Shown piece by piece: positions 14,159 to 20,818 of a stretch of 37,559 nucleotides of DNA. Below the pieces are notes generated by a model that was not told where the DNA came from, did not search any database, and worked only from the letters and a program-made list of their open reading frames with translations. The position numbers and the translations under genes were made by a program. The first letter of the stretch is position 1. Every line of letters begins with the position of its first letter. The stretch covers positions 1 through 37,559 of IMG/VR virus record IMGVR_UViG_3300022602_000234. One strand, given 5' to 3'. Source of the stretch: a virus.

Positions 14159-14278
14159 TTAAGTCTTAGGGGTTAATTGTCCGCAATTAGGACAAACACT
14201 AGAGTCCTCTACTCCATCATTATCTTCTTCTACCCCGGCTACAGACTCTAGAATCTCTTCTATTAGTTCGTCAAACAT
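14159..14278 (-). CDS. Tagged mini zinc-binding protein, 39 aa
   Basis: MFDELIEEILESVAG is a tag of the FDRLVESILEE class (I-L-E followed by S). The end holds a single CPNCG knuckle, very like the CPHCG of the gene just upstream. The start codon overlaps that gene's stop by one base (TAATG). Complete from start to stop; possibly half of a dimeric zinc site or an assembly cofactor. Function unknown. Confidence 0.6.
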   Translation of the reverse strand: MFDELIEEILESVAGVEEDNDGVEDSSVCPNCGQLTPKT

Positions 14279-14643
14279 TATAGGCTATCTGTCATGTCTT
14301 CCATAGTATCTTTAGAAGGAGAAGTAAGCCCGGCTTTTAACTTAGCTTCTTGTTCCTTATAAGGCTGACCACAATGAGGACAAACTTTCTTATTCCTTTC
14401 ATTCCAAAGATGACGATACTTCTCAATTGTCTCATCATCCAACCCATCTTCTAAATCCTTAGCTTCATTCATAGCCTTTTCTGTATACTTCATGAGCTTG
14501 GCTTGAAGCTTCTTCTTCTCCATTGGAGACTTAGTCTTCTTGATCTCAGCCTTTAAAGCGGCAATGATATGGATATCCTTTCCCTTTTCTTCCTTGGCTT
14601 CGTTGATTGAATAGATTCTATTTCCGTATGAGTAGTATGACAT
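14278..14643 (-). CDS. Tagged helical protein with CPHCG knuckle, 121 aa
   Basis: The start MSYYSYGNRIYSINEAKEEK shares the YYxYGN...NEA layout with the 100-aa protein at 16961-17263; I-N-E followed by A would suit a prohead protease. A Lys-rich helical middle is followed by NKKVCPHCGQPYKEQE, a single CxxC knuckle. An AATAAATA box is 6 bases before the ATG. Function unknown. Confidence 0.65.
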   Translation of the reverse strand: MSYYSYGNRIYSINEAKEEKGKDIHIIAALKAEIKKTKSPMEKKKLQAKLMKYTEKAMNEAKDLEDGLDDETIEKYRHLWNERNKKVCPHCGQPYKEQEAKLKAGLTSPSKDTMEDMTDSL

Positions 14644-14649
14644 ATCTTT

Positions 14650-14657
14650 TATTTATT
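14650..14657 (-). promoter_or_regulatory. Late-type box AATAAATA
   Basis: Six bases before the ATG at 14643. Confidence 0.6.
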
Positions 14658-14677
14658 CTAATACAATTACTTTATTA

Positions 14678-15181
14678 TTAAGAACTATAACTGTCTTTAT
14701 AAGGATGAGGATCCCATTCTGAAGACTCTTCGTTTTCTAATTTGTCTTCATCAATGATAGGTAATAGAGTAGGTTCGTGTCCATCATCCCATCCGTGCTT
14801 ATCATGATTAACATTAGATGAATGATCATGACTAAAAACATTAGAAAATTCTTTAGATACTCTTGCCCAATTCTGTTCTGGTACAAAGCAAAAACTATAT
14901 ATATAACCATCATCTGATATACCTGAGTATACAGAGAAGCCATCAGACTTTGGTTGACCTTCAGATCTAAAATCATTATAAAACCCTTTCCTTTGTAATG
15001 ATTTTAAATAATCTAAAAAAGGTTTATATTTTGTTTTTAAAATAGTAAATGTTTTAGCTCTATAGATATTGGCATCATGTTCACCTTGTACTGTATAATG
15101 AACAATAATTCTCTTAGCTATAGCATTGTTTGTTAAAGCATTTTCTTGTAATATACTCTCCACTAATCGATCAAATAGCAT
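14678..15181 (-). CDS. Tagged hypothetical protein, 167 aa
   Basis: The N-terminal tag MLFDRLVESILQEN is nearly the same as at 12915. Then comes a mixed alpha/beta domain (RIIVHYTVQGEHDANIYRAKTF, FSVYSGISDDGYIYSFCFVP) and a His/Asp-rich end (HDHSSNVNHDKHGWDDGHEP) that might bind metal. No family recognised. A late-type box lies 6 bases before the ATG. Confidence 0.65.
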   Translation of the reverse strand: MLFDRLVESILQENALTNNAIAKRIIVHYTVQGEHDANIYRAKTFTILKTKYKPFLDYLKSLQRKGFYNDFRSEGQPKSDGFSVYSGISDDGYIYSFCFVPEQNWARVSKEFSNVFSHDHSSNVNHDKHGWDDGHEPTLLPIIDEDKLENEESSEWDPHPYKDSYSS

Positions 15182-15187
15182 ATATTT

Positions 15188-15195
15188 TATTTAAT
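15188..15195 (-). promoter_or_regulatory. Late-type box ATTAAATA
   Basis: Six bases before the ATG at 15181; overlaps the stop of the upstream gene. Confidence 0.5.
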
Positions 15196-15484
15196 CGAAT
15201 AGATGGATTAGATTATTGTCCTTATCATAGAACTCATAGTCTTTATACTCAACGTACGCTGTAGGGTAGACTTGTTCTAGGTATAGCTTATCACCATTAG
15301 ACATAGGATTAACGTATTCAAACCCATTCCTTCTAATAGGAGCTCTATTACAGATGTGACCTAATTGACAAGCTATTCGAAGAAAGGACTTATCCTTCCC
15401 CGTTCGTCCTACTTTCTTTTGAGCAGACTCAGTACTCTTTCGCTCGTTCCTGAGCCGTTTTTTTAATAGATTGAGTTCGTCCAT
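15191..15484 (-). CDS. Hypothetical protein, 97 aa
   Basis: I start at ATG 15484 (MDELNLLKKRLRNERK), which overlaps the preceding stop by one base (TAATG), rather than six codons upstream. A basic N-terminal helix is followed by CQLGHICNRAPIRRNGFEYVNP and an aromatic, acidic end. No domain recognised; co-translated with 15484-15855. Confidence 0.65.
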   Translation of the reverse strand: MDELNLLKKRLRNERKSTESAQKKVGRTGKDKSFLRIACQLGHICNRAPIRRNGFEYVNPMSNGDKLYLEQVYPTAYVEYKDYEFYDKDNNLIHLFD

Positions 15485-15855
15485 TAGATGGTCTTCAGCC
15501 AATTACGAATAGATTCTGTATAGCTTTGGGCTTGGAAGCCCCGACCGAGCTTACTATCATAGTCTAGTCCTAGATCATTACAGATACCACCAAGAACGGT
15601 CAATCCATAGACTCCCTTTAGCTTCTTAACCATCTTACCGTTATTCCAGATACTACCCTTATAAGAGCCATCGGACTCAATAGTATGAACAAACCTATCC
15701 TTAATAGCTTTTGGGAAGTCCTTTAGAATAGAATCCTTCCAGATTGTGTGGCCATCTCCTCCAATGTGCTCAACCAGAGCCTCAATAGCCGGCTTCATAG
15801 AGGCATCAAAACGAACGATCTCTTTCTTCTTTGTAGTAGGTGCTTTCTTAATCAT
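15484..15855 (-). CDS. Hypothetical early protein, 123 aa
   Basis: A basic N-terminus (MIKKAPTTKKKEIVRF) is followed by a mixed domain with IGGDGHTIWKDSILKDFP and LDYDSKLGRGFQAQSY. No family recognised. It stands out from the surrounding late-type block by having an early-type promoter (TTGCCG, TACTAT) with 6 bases to the ATG. First gene of a two-gene coupled unit. Confidence 0.65.
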   Translation of the reverse strand: MIKKAPTTKKKEIVRFDASMKPAIEALVEHIGGDGHTIWKDSILKDFPKAIKDRFVHTIESDGSYKGSIWNNGKMVKKLKGVYGLTVLGGICNDLGLDYDSKLGRGFQAQSYTESIRNWLKTI

Positions 15856-15861
15856 ACCTCT

Positions 15862-15890
15862 ATAGTATAGTCTATAGAAGGAAACGGCAA
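15862..15890 (-). promoter_or_regulatory. Early-type promoter for the 15191-15855 unit
   Basis: TTGCCG (15890-15885), 17-bp spacer beginning TTTCC, TACTAT (15867-15862), 6 bases to ATG. Confidence 0.6.
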
Positions 15891-15893
15891 GCC

Positions 15894-16943
15894 TTATTTA
15901 CCTCCGTATTTTTGGGTTAATTGATTTAATGTATTGCCCATTTTTGTTGAGGCACTATTAGTTCCTGTACCGGTGCCTATAACTGTCATAATACTATCTT
16001 TTATAGCATTAAAGTCTTGTCCTGCAGCCGGTCCCTGACCTTGAGTTAAGTTCTTTAGAACACTCTGAATATTATCTAAATCTTGTTTTGATACCTCTCC
16101 CTTTGATACTTTTTGTGCTAATGCATTTACATAAGTCTTCATATTAGGATTAAGATCCGGATTAGCTGCCGCGGCTGCCAATAATTTTTCACTATTACCG
16201 CCCATCATTAAGTTTTTAATTACAGAGGTTATATCTCCAGCTGCAGCTCCTAGACCTACAGCTGCCTGTTGTCCTACCTGACCTAGCGCTCCGCCCACAG
16301 CTCCCATTGCAGCTCCTTTTAAGCCTCCTACTGCTGTATCTTTTAAAGTTTGACCTACGTTTACCTTACCCTGATTGGCTATTTGACCTACAGCTGATTT
16401 AACACCTCCTACGGCCGCTCCGCCTATACCACCTGCTGCAGCGCCCGACAAAGCATGGGTACCCATAGCAGTAAGAAGAGGTACTACACCCCCGGCTCCG
16501 AATGTAGCTAGTCCCAGAACACCTAAAGCAGCTAATACACCGGCTGTTGTTAAACGAGGATGTCCTTTAATCCAGGTCCATACTGAATTAACTAAAGAAG
16601 GCTTTTGCTCTTCTTCCGAAACCATAGTTAAACATTCATGTGTTACTTGTTGGGTAATAGCATTCTGTTCTTGAGTTACCTCTGGAGAATTAAAAAGACT
16701 ATTTAAAGTATTTGTATCCTTAGATTGAATAGCTTGAGATACTTTATTATAGGTATCTGGATCAATCTCTTTAAGCTTATTGAGAAGATAGGTTACAGCC
16801 GGTTGTACAAGCTTTGTTTTAATATCGTCTCCAAGTCCTTCGTTTAAACGAGATTGACAATCATTCTTTAACAATGCTGCTAGTACATTTGTGTTTCTAA
16901 TTTGCTGATAGGACTCAGCCAGTAATACATTATCCTTCTTCAT
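15894..16943 (-). CDS. Tagged glycine-zipper protein, candidate ejection or internal virion protein
   Basis: A 349-aa protein opening MKKDNVLLAESYQQI (L-A-E followed by S), with a second possible cleavage site at RLNEGLGDD (about 33-41). Residues 55-85 resemble the body of the 100-aa neighbour downstream. The centre (about 130-230) is an Ala/Gly-rich run with repeated small-x3-small spacing (GAAAGGIGGAAVGG, GAAMGAVGGALG), typical of glycine-zipper membrane-inserting segments. The end is polar and Gln-rich. I infer an internal protein that inserts into or crosses the host membrane on ejection; this is not proven by sequence. Confidence 0.65.
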   Translation of the reverse strand: MKKDNVLLAESYQQIRNTNVLAALLKNDCQSRLNEGLGDDIKTKLVQPAVTYLLNKLKEIDPDTYNKVSQAIQSKDTNTLNSLFNSPEVTQEQNAITQQVTHECLTMVSEEEQKPSLVNSVWTWIKGHPRLTTAGVLAALGVLGLATFGAGGVVPLLTAMGTHALSGAAAGGIGGAAVGGVKSAVGQIANQGKVNVGQTLKDTAVGGLKGAAMGAVGGALGQVGQQAAVGLGAAAGDITSVIKNLMMGGNSEKLLAAAAANPDLNPNMKTYVNALAQKVSKGEVSKQDLDNIQSVLKNLTQGQGPAAGQDFNAIKDSIMTVIGTGTGTNSASTKMGNTLNQLTQKYGGK

Positions 16944-16950
16944 TGTATTA

Positions 16951-16958
16951 TATTTATT
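16951..16958 (-). promoter_or_regulatory. Late-type box AATAAATA
   Basis: Seven bases before the ATG at 16943. Confidence 0.5.
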
Positions 16959-16960
16959 AT

Positions 16961-17263
16961 CTATAGCCTATCACCAGCAGTGTTTGTATTTGCCTGATTA
17001 GGTGTTAAACCGGCTTGAGAAAACTTTCTAGAAGATTGAGTGTAGCTTACAACATTTTTAATGAGAGTATAGATATAAGGCACTTCTTTAGCTGTCTCCA
17101 ACAAAGCTGTATTAACTTTACTCAGAGTATCTGGATCTAATTTATTTAAAAATCTTACTAAAAATACCTGAATTTTTTTATGTAGTATATCTGCAGAGTT
17201 TTCTTCTACTGCTTCATTAAGATTATAGTTATGTTTATTGTTTCCATAATAATAATATTTCAT
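16961..17263 (-). CDS. Tagged paralogue of the glycine-zipper protein's N-terminal domain, 100 aa
   Basis: It starts MKYYYYGNNKHNYNLNEAVEEN (L-N-E followed by A), the same tag layout as 14278. The following VRFLNKLDPDTLSKVNTAL matches LLNKLKEIDPDTYNKVSQAI in the 349-aa protein, so the two share a domain but differ in tag and lack or have the glycine zipper. A late-type box is 8 bases before the ATG. Function unknown. Confidence 0.65.
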   Translation of the reverse strand: MKYYYYGNNKHNYNLNEAVEENSADILHKKIQVFLVRFLNKLDPDTLSKVNTALLETAKEVPYIYTLIKNVVSYTQSSRKFSQAGLTPNQANTNTAGDRL

Positions 17264-17271
17264 TGTAATTA

Positions 17272-17279
17272 TATTTATG
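17272..17279 (-). promoter_or_regulatory. Late-type box CATAAATA
   Basis: Eight bases before the ATG at 17263, a slightly longer gap than most. Confidence 0.45.
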
Positions 17280-17349
17280 CTAAAATAGATCCGGTTTTAT
17301 CGACTCCGGTAAACGCGTCTGACTCCTCATAGTATTCGGGTTTAACCAT
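17275..17349 (-). CDS. Possible 24-aa peptide gene
   Basis: A complete short frame MVKPEYYEESDAFTGVDKTG... fills most of the gap between 17263 and 17377 on the coding strand of its neighbours. It has no recognised family and no convincing ribosome site or promoter of its own, so it is weakly supported. Confidence 0.3.
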   Translation of the reverse strand: MVKPEYYEESDAFTGVDKTGSILA

Positions 17350-17376
17350 CCCGAGGTTCAGATCTCAGGTTAAAGT

Positions 17377-17574
17377 CTATTCAGGGTAGTATTCTAAAGA
17401 TCGTTGTCTTAATCCAGAGTCCATTATGGCTACGAGAATCCAGAAGGCTATTACGTTCTTAAAACTATAGTCTATGTTACAATGGAAGAGAACATTGATA
17501 GCCCATATCCCTAGCCAGATATCCAATACTCTACAGACTAGACAATAGAACGCTCTCTTTGTACTCTGTTCCAT
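17377..17574 (-). CDS. Small membrane protein, 65 aa
   Basis: Two hydrophobic segments (about 9-30, CLVCRVLDIWLGIWAINVLF, and 38-52, KNVIAFWILVAIM) suggest two transmembrane helices, with a polar C-terminus. The ATG overlaps the preceding stop by one base (TAATG). Function unknown; nothing marks it as a holin beyond size and hydrophobicity. Confidence 0.6.
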   Translation of the reverse strand: MEQSTKRAFYCLVCRVLDIWLGIWAINVLFHCNIDYSFKNVIAFWILVAIMDSGLRQRSLEYYPE

Positions 17575-17996
17575 TAGATAGGTTCGTTATTAATAATAGC
17601 TTCTAGAGCCACTCTATTAATATTAATCTCTTTTTCCTTCTCTATACACCAGTTCTGCCAATACTCCTTCTCTTCTTTAGTCATTGACTTCTCTGTAAAT
17701 AATATCTCAGATATGTCTGTAGCCGGAGCTGATGAAGCAGCCTGGACCATATTCTCCAGAGCCGATACGGTTACGTCGTCAGTATTATAATCCCTTTTTA
17801 TATACCTAGATTGTACAATCTCTTTTACCTTCTCAGTATCATTAGATAATTGACTATCCAGTCTCTCCAAAGCCTTTCTTGCTATCTTTGGAATAGGGTC
17901 CTTCTTAAAGAAGCCTAATTGAATAAACCCTGATCGATCCTTTTGAATAATAAGCTTACGTTCAAAGGGTAGGTTAAGATTAATATATGTCTTCAT
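17574..17996 (-). CDS. Hypothetical protein, 140 aa
   Basis: MKTYINLNLPFERKLIIQKD begins a beta-rich start followed by helical, charged regions. No family recognised. It is coupled to the membrane protein downstream. The AT-rich leader (TTTAAATTAATAGA) weakly resembles a late-type box. Confidence 0.65.
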   Translation of the reverse strand: MKTYINLNLPFERKLIIQKDRSGFIQLGFFKKDPIPKIARKALERLDSQLSNDTEKVKEIVQSRYIKRDYNTDDVTVSALENMVQAASSAPATDISEILFTEKSMTKEEKEYWQNWCIEKEKEININRVALEAIINNEPI

Positions 17997-18010
17997 TCTA
18001 TTAATTTAAA

Positions 18011-18124
18011 TCAATCTAGAGCCTTAATCAAGAAGGCTATTAAGAACGCCCATACTATAAGATGTAGAGGTAGAATCAATACAGCCAAGATAAGAAAACC
18101 AATAATAAGAATAGGATGATTCAT
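18011..18124 (-). CDS. Small membrane protein, 37 aa
   Basis: MNHPILIIGFLILAVLILPL begins an almost wholly hydrophobic peptide with one long or two short transmembrane helices, ending KALD. The ATG overlaps the stop of the 21-aa frame upstream by one base. Last gene of a four-gene coupled string (18523 to 18011). Function unknown. Confidence 0.55.
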   Translation of the reverse strand: MNHPILIIGFLILAVLILPLHLIVWAFLIAFLIKALD

Positions 18125-18189
18125 TATAGAGTCTTAGATGTCCAGATGATGAAGCCTAAAGCGAAGATACTGAATAGGATCGTTGTCAT
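18124..18189 (-). CDS. Very small membrane peptide, 21 aa
   Basis: MTTILFSIFALGFIIWTSKT is a single hydrophobic helix. It is linked by a 4-base ATGA overlap to the gene before and a TAATG overlap to the gene after. This tight packing is the main evidence that so short a frame is real. Confidence 0.45.
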   Translation of the reverse strand: MTTILFSIFALGFIIWTSKTL

Positions 18190-18311
18190 TTTCTCTTCTT
18201 ACCAGCATCTGAGCGTTGCTTCCTAGATGGAGTGCCGCAAGCCCTCCTGGTAGCTGCATGCTGTTTGGCATACACGTTACCCTTTACAATGAAGTTCTTT
18301 GTTGTAGCCAT
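18186..18311 (-). CDS. Small very basic protein, 41 aa
   Basis: MATTKNFIVKGNVYAKQHAA is followed by TRRACGTPSRKQRSDAGKKRK: about a third of the residues are K or R, suggesting nucleic-acid binding. It begins two bases after the stop of 18314-18523 and overlaps the next frame by 4. No family recognised. Confidence 0.55.
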   Translation of the reverse strand: MATTKNFIVKGNVYAKQHAATRRACGTPSRKQRSDAGKKRK

Positions 18312-18313
18312 AA

Positions 18314-18523
18314 TCAGCGAGCGTTGATGTCGGTGATCTCTTTAGTAAGCCTATATAGATGAGCCGTGATAGTATCCAACCTATTGGCCGGCGGGTAGGC
18401 TGACAGGCTATCAATAGCGTCGGCAATATAGCCGGCGTACTTGTTAATGGCCTCAGTCTTCTCTAGATCCCTTACCCTGTTCTTCAAACAATTAATCTCG
18501 TGTTCAGTAGTTGGTGTTGTCAT
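18314..18523 (-). CDS. Hypothetical small helical protein, 69 aa
   Basis: Mostly helical, starting with a coiled-coil-like segment (HEINCLKNRVRDLEKTEAIN). First gene of the short coupled string ending at 18011. Upstream, TTGCAT (18557-18552) and TATAAT (18537-18532) are only 14 bp apart, so the promoter is uncertain. The GC content of this gene is above that of its neighbours. Confidence 0.6.
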   Translation of the reverse strand: MTTPTTEHEINCLKNRVRDLEKTEAINKYAGYIADAIDSLSAYPPANRLDTITAHLYRLTKEITDINAR

Positions 18524-18543
18524 AGATTTATATTATAGTCTTC

Positions 18544-19023
18544 TTAGATTGATGCAAGAGCTTTCTTCTTGTATCGAGTATTATCTAGATCCCCATTGAT
18601 AAGGGTCTTGTACTTGTGACAGGAAGGGCAAAGGATCTGAAGATTGGAAGGATGATTGTATTCGTTTTTAGATCCATATCGTCCATCAATATGGTCTACC
18701 TCAAACTGTTTGATAGCTTGGATCATCTTAAACTCCTCTGTCATAGCCCTGAGCTCTAGATCATCATGAAAGGGTCTACAGCACTTGTCAAAGTGTTCTA
18801 GAAGAGTATCGTAACAGATCTTACACCGAACATCCTCTGGCTCCATTTGTCCGAAGGCTATCAATCGATGGGCGTCTCTGGTGGCTTGCTTCCCTACCCG
18901 AGCCTTATCATAGTACCAGTAATGGCGGGTACACAATTGATGATGAGGTCCTTGGGTTCTTTTTTTAGGAAGGCATTTCTCCGTGCACCCTTCCACCCTA
19001 CAATGAATGTTCTTAATTTTCAT
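18544..19023 (-). CDS. HNH endonuclease, 159 aa
   Basis: The C-terminal half holds the HNH core: FEVDHIDGRYG, HPSNLQILCPSCHKYK, giving D-H, N and the C-x2-C-H ending of zinc-stabilised HNH nucleases. Upstream Cys/His clusters (CRVEGCTEKC, LCTRHYWYYDKAR, CKICYDTL...CC) look like additional zinc sites. Such free-standing HNH proteins in phages are often homing endonucleases. It has a strong early-type promoter with 6 bases to the ATG. Confidence 0.85.
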   Translation of the reverse strand: MKIKNIHCRVEGCTEKCLPKKRTQGPHHQLCTRHYWYYDKARVGKQATRDAHRLIAFGQMEPEDVRCKICYDTLLEHFDKCCRPFHDDLELRAMTEEFKMIQAIKQFEVDHIDGRYGSKNEYNHPSNLQILCPSCHKYKTLINGDLDNTRYKKKALASI

Positions 19024-19029
19024 ACTATC

Positions 19030-19058
19030 AGTATAAAGTTTCTTTGTAGGGTGGTCAA
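19030..19058 (-). promoter_or_regulatory. Early-type promoter for the HNH gene
   Basis: TTGACC (19058-19053), 17-bp spacer, TATACT (19035-19030), GATAGT, ATG. Confidence 0.75.
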
Positions 19059-19066
19059 GCTCTTTT

Positions 19067-19390
19067 CTAGGATACTCTGAACGCTAGCACTCCCTTCTTA
19101 CAACGATGCTGACGATAGACAATACCTTCATCCTTAAGCTTTTTATAGACGGTTCCATTCATCTGATTCTTCATCATAAAGCCATTACCTACTGGAGTAT
19201 CGTAATAGGGGTAGATAGCCTTAGCCGACACCTTCCTTCTAGCCCTTGGCTTGTGCTTCAAAGGCTTCTTCGTTGTTGGCTTCTTCTTTACCTTTGGAGC
19301 TACCTCTTCCTCTTCTATTGGCTCAATGAAGACAATAGGAGTTGGAGCACTGAAGAAGGACCTGATGACGGTTTTGATGTAGTTTAGCAT
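19067..19390 (-). CDS. Hypothetical basic protein, 107 aa
   Basis: An N-terminal hydrophobic segment (MLNYIKTVIRSFFSAPTPIVF) is followed by an acidic patch (EPIEEEE), a very basic linker (KVKKKPTTKKPLKHKPRARRK) and a compact end with YRQHRCKKGVLAF. No domain recognised. The leader is A/C-rich and G-less (repeated CAA), with no Shine-Dalgarno; see also 22655 and 22905. Confidence 0.65.
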   Translation of the reverse strand: MLNYIKTVIRSFFSAPTPIVFIEPIEEEEVAPKVKKKPTTKKPLKHKPRARRKVSAKAIYPYYDTPVGNGFMMKNQMNGTVYKKLKDEGIVYRQHRCKKGVLAFRVS

Positions 19391-19409
19391 GTTGTTGTTT
19401 GGTTGTTGT

Positions 19410-19613
19410 TTATTTGATTTCTTCGATTGTTACTTTGAATGATTGATCGGCTGTATTCCATTGTCCGGACTTCAGAACGAACTCCGTCTTTGATCCATTA
19501 GAAGCTACTGTAGATACAGAAGCCCATCCGACATCATGGTCGGTGATAGAGCTAATGATGGATTCAGTAATCTGATCCTTGGTTAGGACGGTTGGTTCTT
19601 TCTTAATTTTCAT
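19410..19613 (-). CDS. Hypothetical small protein, 67 aa
   Basis: MKIKKEPTVLTKDQITESII begins a small alpha/beta protein with no recognised family. Early-type promoter with exactly 6 bases to the ATG; the A-rich start ATGAAAATTAAG is shared by many genes with this promoter type. Confidence 0.65.
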   Translation of the reverse strand: MKIKKEPTVLTKDQITESIISSITDHDVGWASVSTVASNGSKTEFVLKSGQWNTADQSFKVTIEEIK

Positions 19614-19619
19614 ACGATC

Positions 19620-19648
19620 AGTATAAAGGATCTTTATAGGATCGGCAA
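19620..19648 (-). promoter_or_regulatory. Early-type promoter for the 19410-19613 gene
   Basis: TTGCCG (19648-19643), 17-bp spacer, TATACT (19625-19620), GATCGT, ATG. Confidence 0.75.
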
Positions 19649-19686
19649 GCCTTAAAGGCCATAGCCATCAAAGTCTTCGTCCATAG

Positions 19687-19872
19687 CTATTCTAGGGTAC
19701 TATAAAGGTGATATACGTGTCGACCGATATGACCATTGAATGTCATACGCTCTACCCAAGAACCATGGGTCGTATCCATCATGGACATAAAGAGCAATGA
19801 TGGCTTCCGTACTTCATAGCCTAGAAGGCGAAGGAAGAAGGTATAAGGATTATTCAGGAATGATTTAAACAT
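19687..19872 (-). CDS. Hypothetical small protein, 61 aa
   Basis: MFKSFLNNPYTFFLRLLGYE has an amphipathic, aromatic start that may associate with a membrane; the rest is polar with several His and Met. No family recognised. Early-type promoter with 6 bases to the ATG. Confidence 0.6.
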   Translation of the reverse strand: MFKSFLNNPYTFFLRLLGYEVRKPSLLFMSMMDTTHGSWVERMTFNGHIGRHVYHLYSTLE

Positions 19873-19878
19873 ACATTA

Positions 19879-19907
19879 ATAATAGCAGCAGCTGCAGGAT
19901 ACGGCAA
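19879..19907 (-). promoter_or_regulatory. Early-type promoter for the 19687-19872 gene
   Basis: TTGCCG (19907-19902), 17-bp spacer, TATTAT (19884-19879), TAATGT, ATG. Confidence 0.7.
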
Positions 19908-19915
19908 TAGGAAAT

Positions 19916-19985
19916 TGCCTACAATAGCTAGTTTCTGTCATGAACACTACTTGCAAGATATCCTTGAAAGCTGCTATTGTAGGCA
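19916..19985 (+). repeat. 13-bp inverted repeat in front of the plus-strand HNH gene
   Basis: TGCCTACAATAGC (19916-19928) and GCTATTGTAGGCA (19973-19985) are perfect inverted copies around a 44-base loop. The right arm ends inside the late-type box at 19984-19991. Long transcripts through here would fold; transcripts starting from the late box would not contain the stem. Confidence 0.75.
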
Positions 19986-19991
19986 TAAATA
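19984..19991 (+). promoter_or_regulatory. Late-type box CATAAATA
   Basis: Eight bases before the HNH start at 20000 and overlapping the right arm of the inverted repeat. Confidence 0.5.
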
Positions 19992-19999
19992 TTATAGTC

Positions 20000-20647
20000 A
20001 TGAACAATACAAATGCTACGCAGGAACTATCTTATTACGAAAAGAATAAAAAACGAATAACAGCACGTAGAGCTGCGAATAGAGAGCTGCTTAGAATTAA
20101 GGCTAATGAATTCTACGCAAGAAATAAAGAGAAAGTAAAGGCTAAAAATAAGCAATACCGTTTAAGCAATTTAGAAAAGGTAAGAGAGTATTTTAAAACT
20201 AATAAAGAAGTATTAAAGGAACAAAGGCAAAAACATTATATTGAGAATAGAGACCGTATTCTAGCTAGAAGAAGAAAACTTATTAAGCATAGACTCAACA
20301 ACGATCCTTTATTTAAAATAGCTCACACACTAAGATGCAGAGTTTTAGATGCTCTTAAAGGAAGATATAAGAGTGCTCCTACTCTAGAGCTTCTAGGATG
20401 TTCTATTGAAGAAGCCAAAAAGCATATAGAAACTCAATGGCTGCCTGGTATGACTTGGGATAATCATTCTCTACATGGATGGCATATAGACCATATTATA
20501 CCTATCGATACTTTTGATCTAGCCGACTATAAACAACAGAAGGTGTGCTTTCACTATTCTAATCTCAGACCTCTTTGGGCTACTGATAATCTTTCTAGAC
20601 CTAAAGACGGTTCAGATATCGTCGTTGATAATCTCGTATTGAAATGA
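20000..20647 (+). CDS. HNH homing-endonuclease-like protein, 215 aa
   Basis: The N-terminal half is a long Arg/Lys/Asn-rich helix with repeats of the YxxNxExxRAxxxxYR type (ELLRIKANEFYARNKEKVKAKN, YIENRDRILARRRK). The C-terminal half has LLGCSIEEAKKHIETQW and the HNH core GWHIDHIIPIDTFDL ... FHYSNLRPLWATDNLSR. This is a known phage HNH architecture. I start at ATG 20000, after the late box, not at the ATG 20 codons upstream, which lies in the hairpin loop. Its last 36 bases overlap the opposing gene at 20612. Confidence 0.85.
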   Translation: MNNTNATQELSYYEKNKKRITARRAANRELLRIKANEFYARNKEKVKAKNKQYRLSNLEKVREYFKTNKEVLKEQRQKHYIENRDRILARRRKLIKHRLNNDPLFKIAHTLRCRVLDALKGRYKSAPTLELLGCSIEEAKKHIETQWLPGMTWDNHSLHGWHIDHIIPIDTFDLADYKQQKVCFHYSNLRPLWATDNLSRPKDGSDIVVDNLVLK

Positions 20648-20818
20648 TTCAATAGAACATTCGTAAGCATCAGCTATAGCATCTCCTAGATCCTCTTCTA
20701 GGTTACAACTATCAGGAAAGACAAATTCAATCTCTACTGGCAGTTCGGCCAACAGATCCTCATCGGTTGTATCCCAGTAGATATCCGTGACCTTGATCTT
20801 ATTGGTTAGCTCAGGCAT
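20612..20818 (-). CDS. Hypothetical acidic protein, 68 aa
   Basis: MPELTNKIKVTDIYWDTTDE starts a strongly acidic small protein, beta then helical, with no recognised family. It overlaps the upstream gene by 8 bases and runs 36 bases into the opposing HNH gene, so its C-terminus may have been altered when the HNH gene arrived. Confidence 0.6.
   Translation of the reverse strand: MPELTNKIKVTDIYWDTTDEDLLAELPVEIEFVFPDSCNLEEDLGDAIADAYECSIESFQYEIINDDI

Noticed and set aside
17377-17574. Holin
   Set aside because: Two hydrophobic segments and small size alone do not distinguish a holin, and no endolysin is adjacent.
19657-19690. 10-codon frame MDEDFDGYGL after the 61-aa gene
   Set aside because: Too short and without overlap-type coupling or promoter to support it.
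19940-19999. Start of the plus-strand HNH gene 20 codons earlier
   Set aside because: That ATG lies in the loop of the inverted repeat and upstream of the late box; the HNH-type N-terminal helix begins only after 20000.
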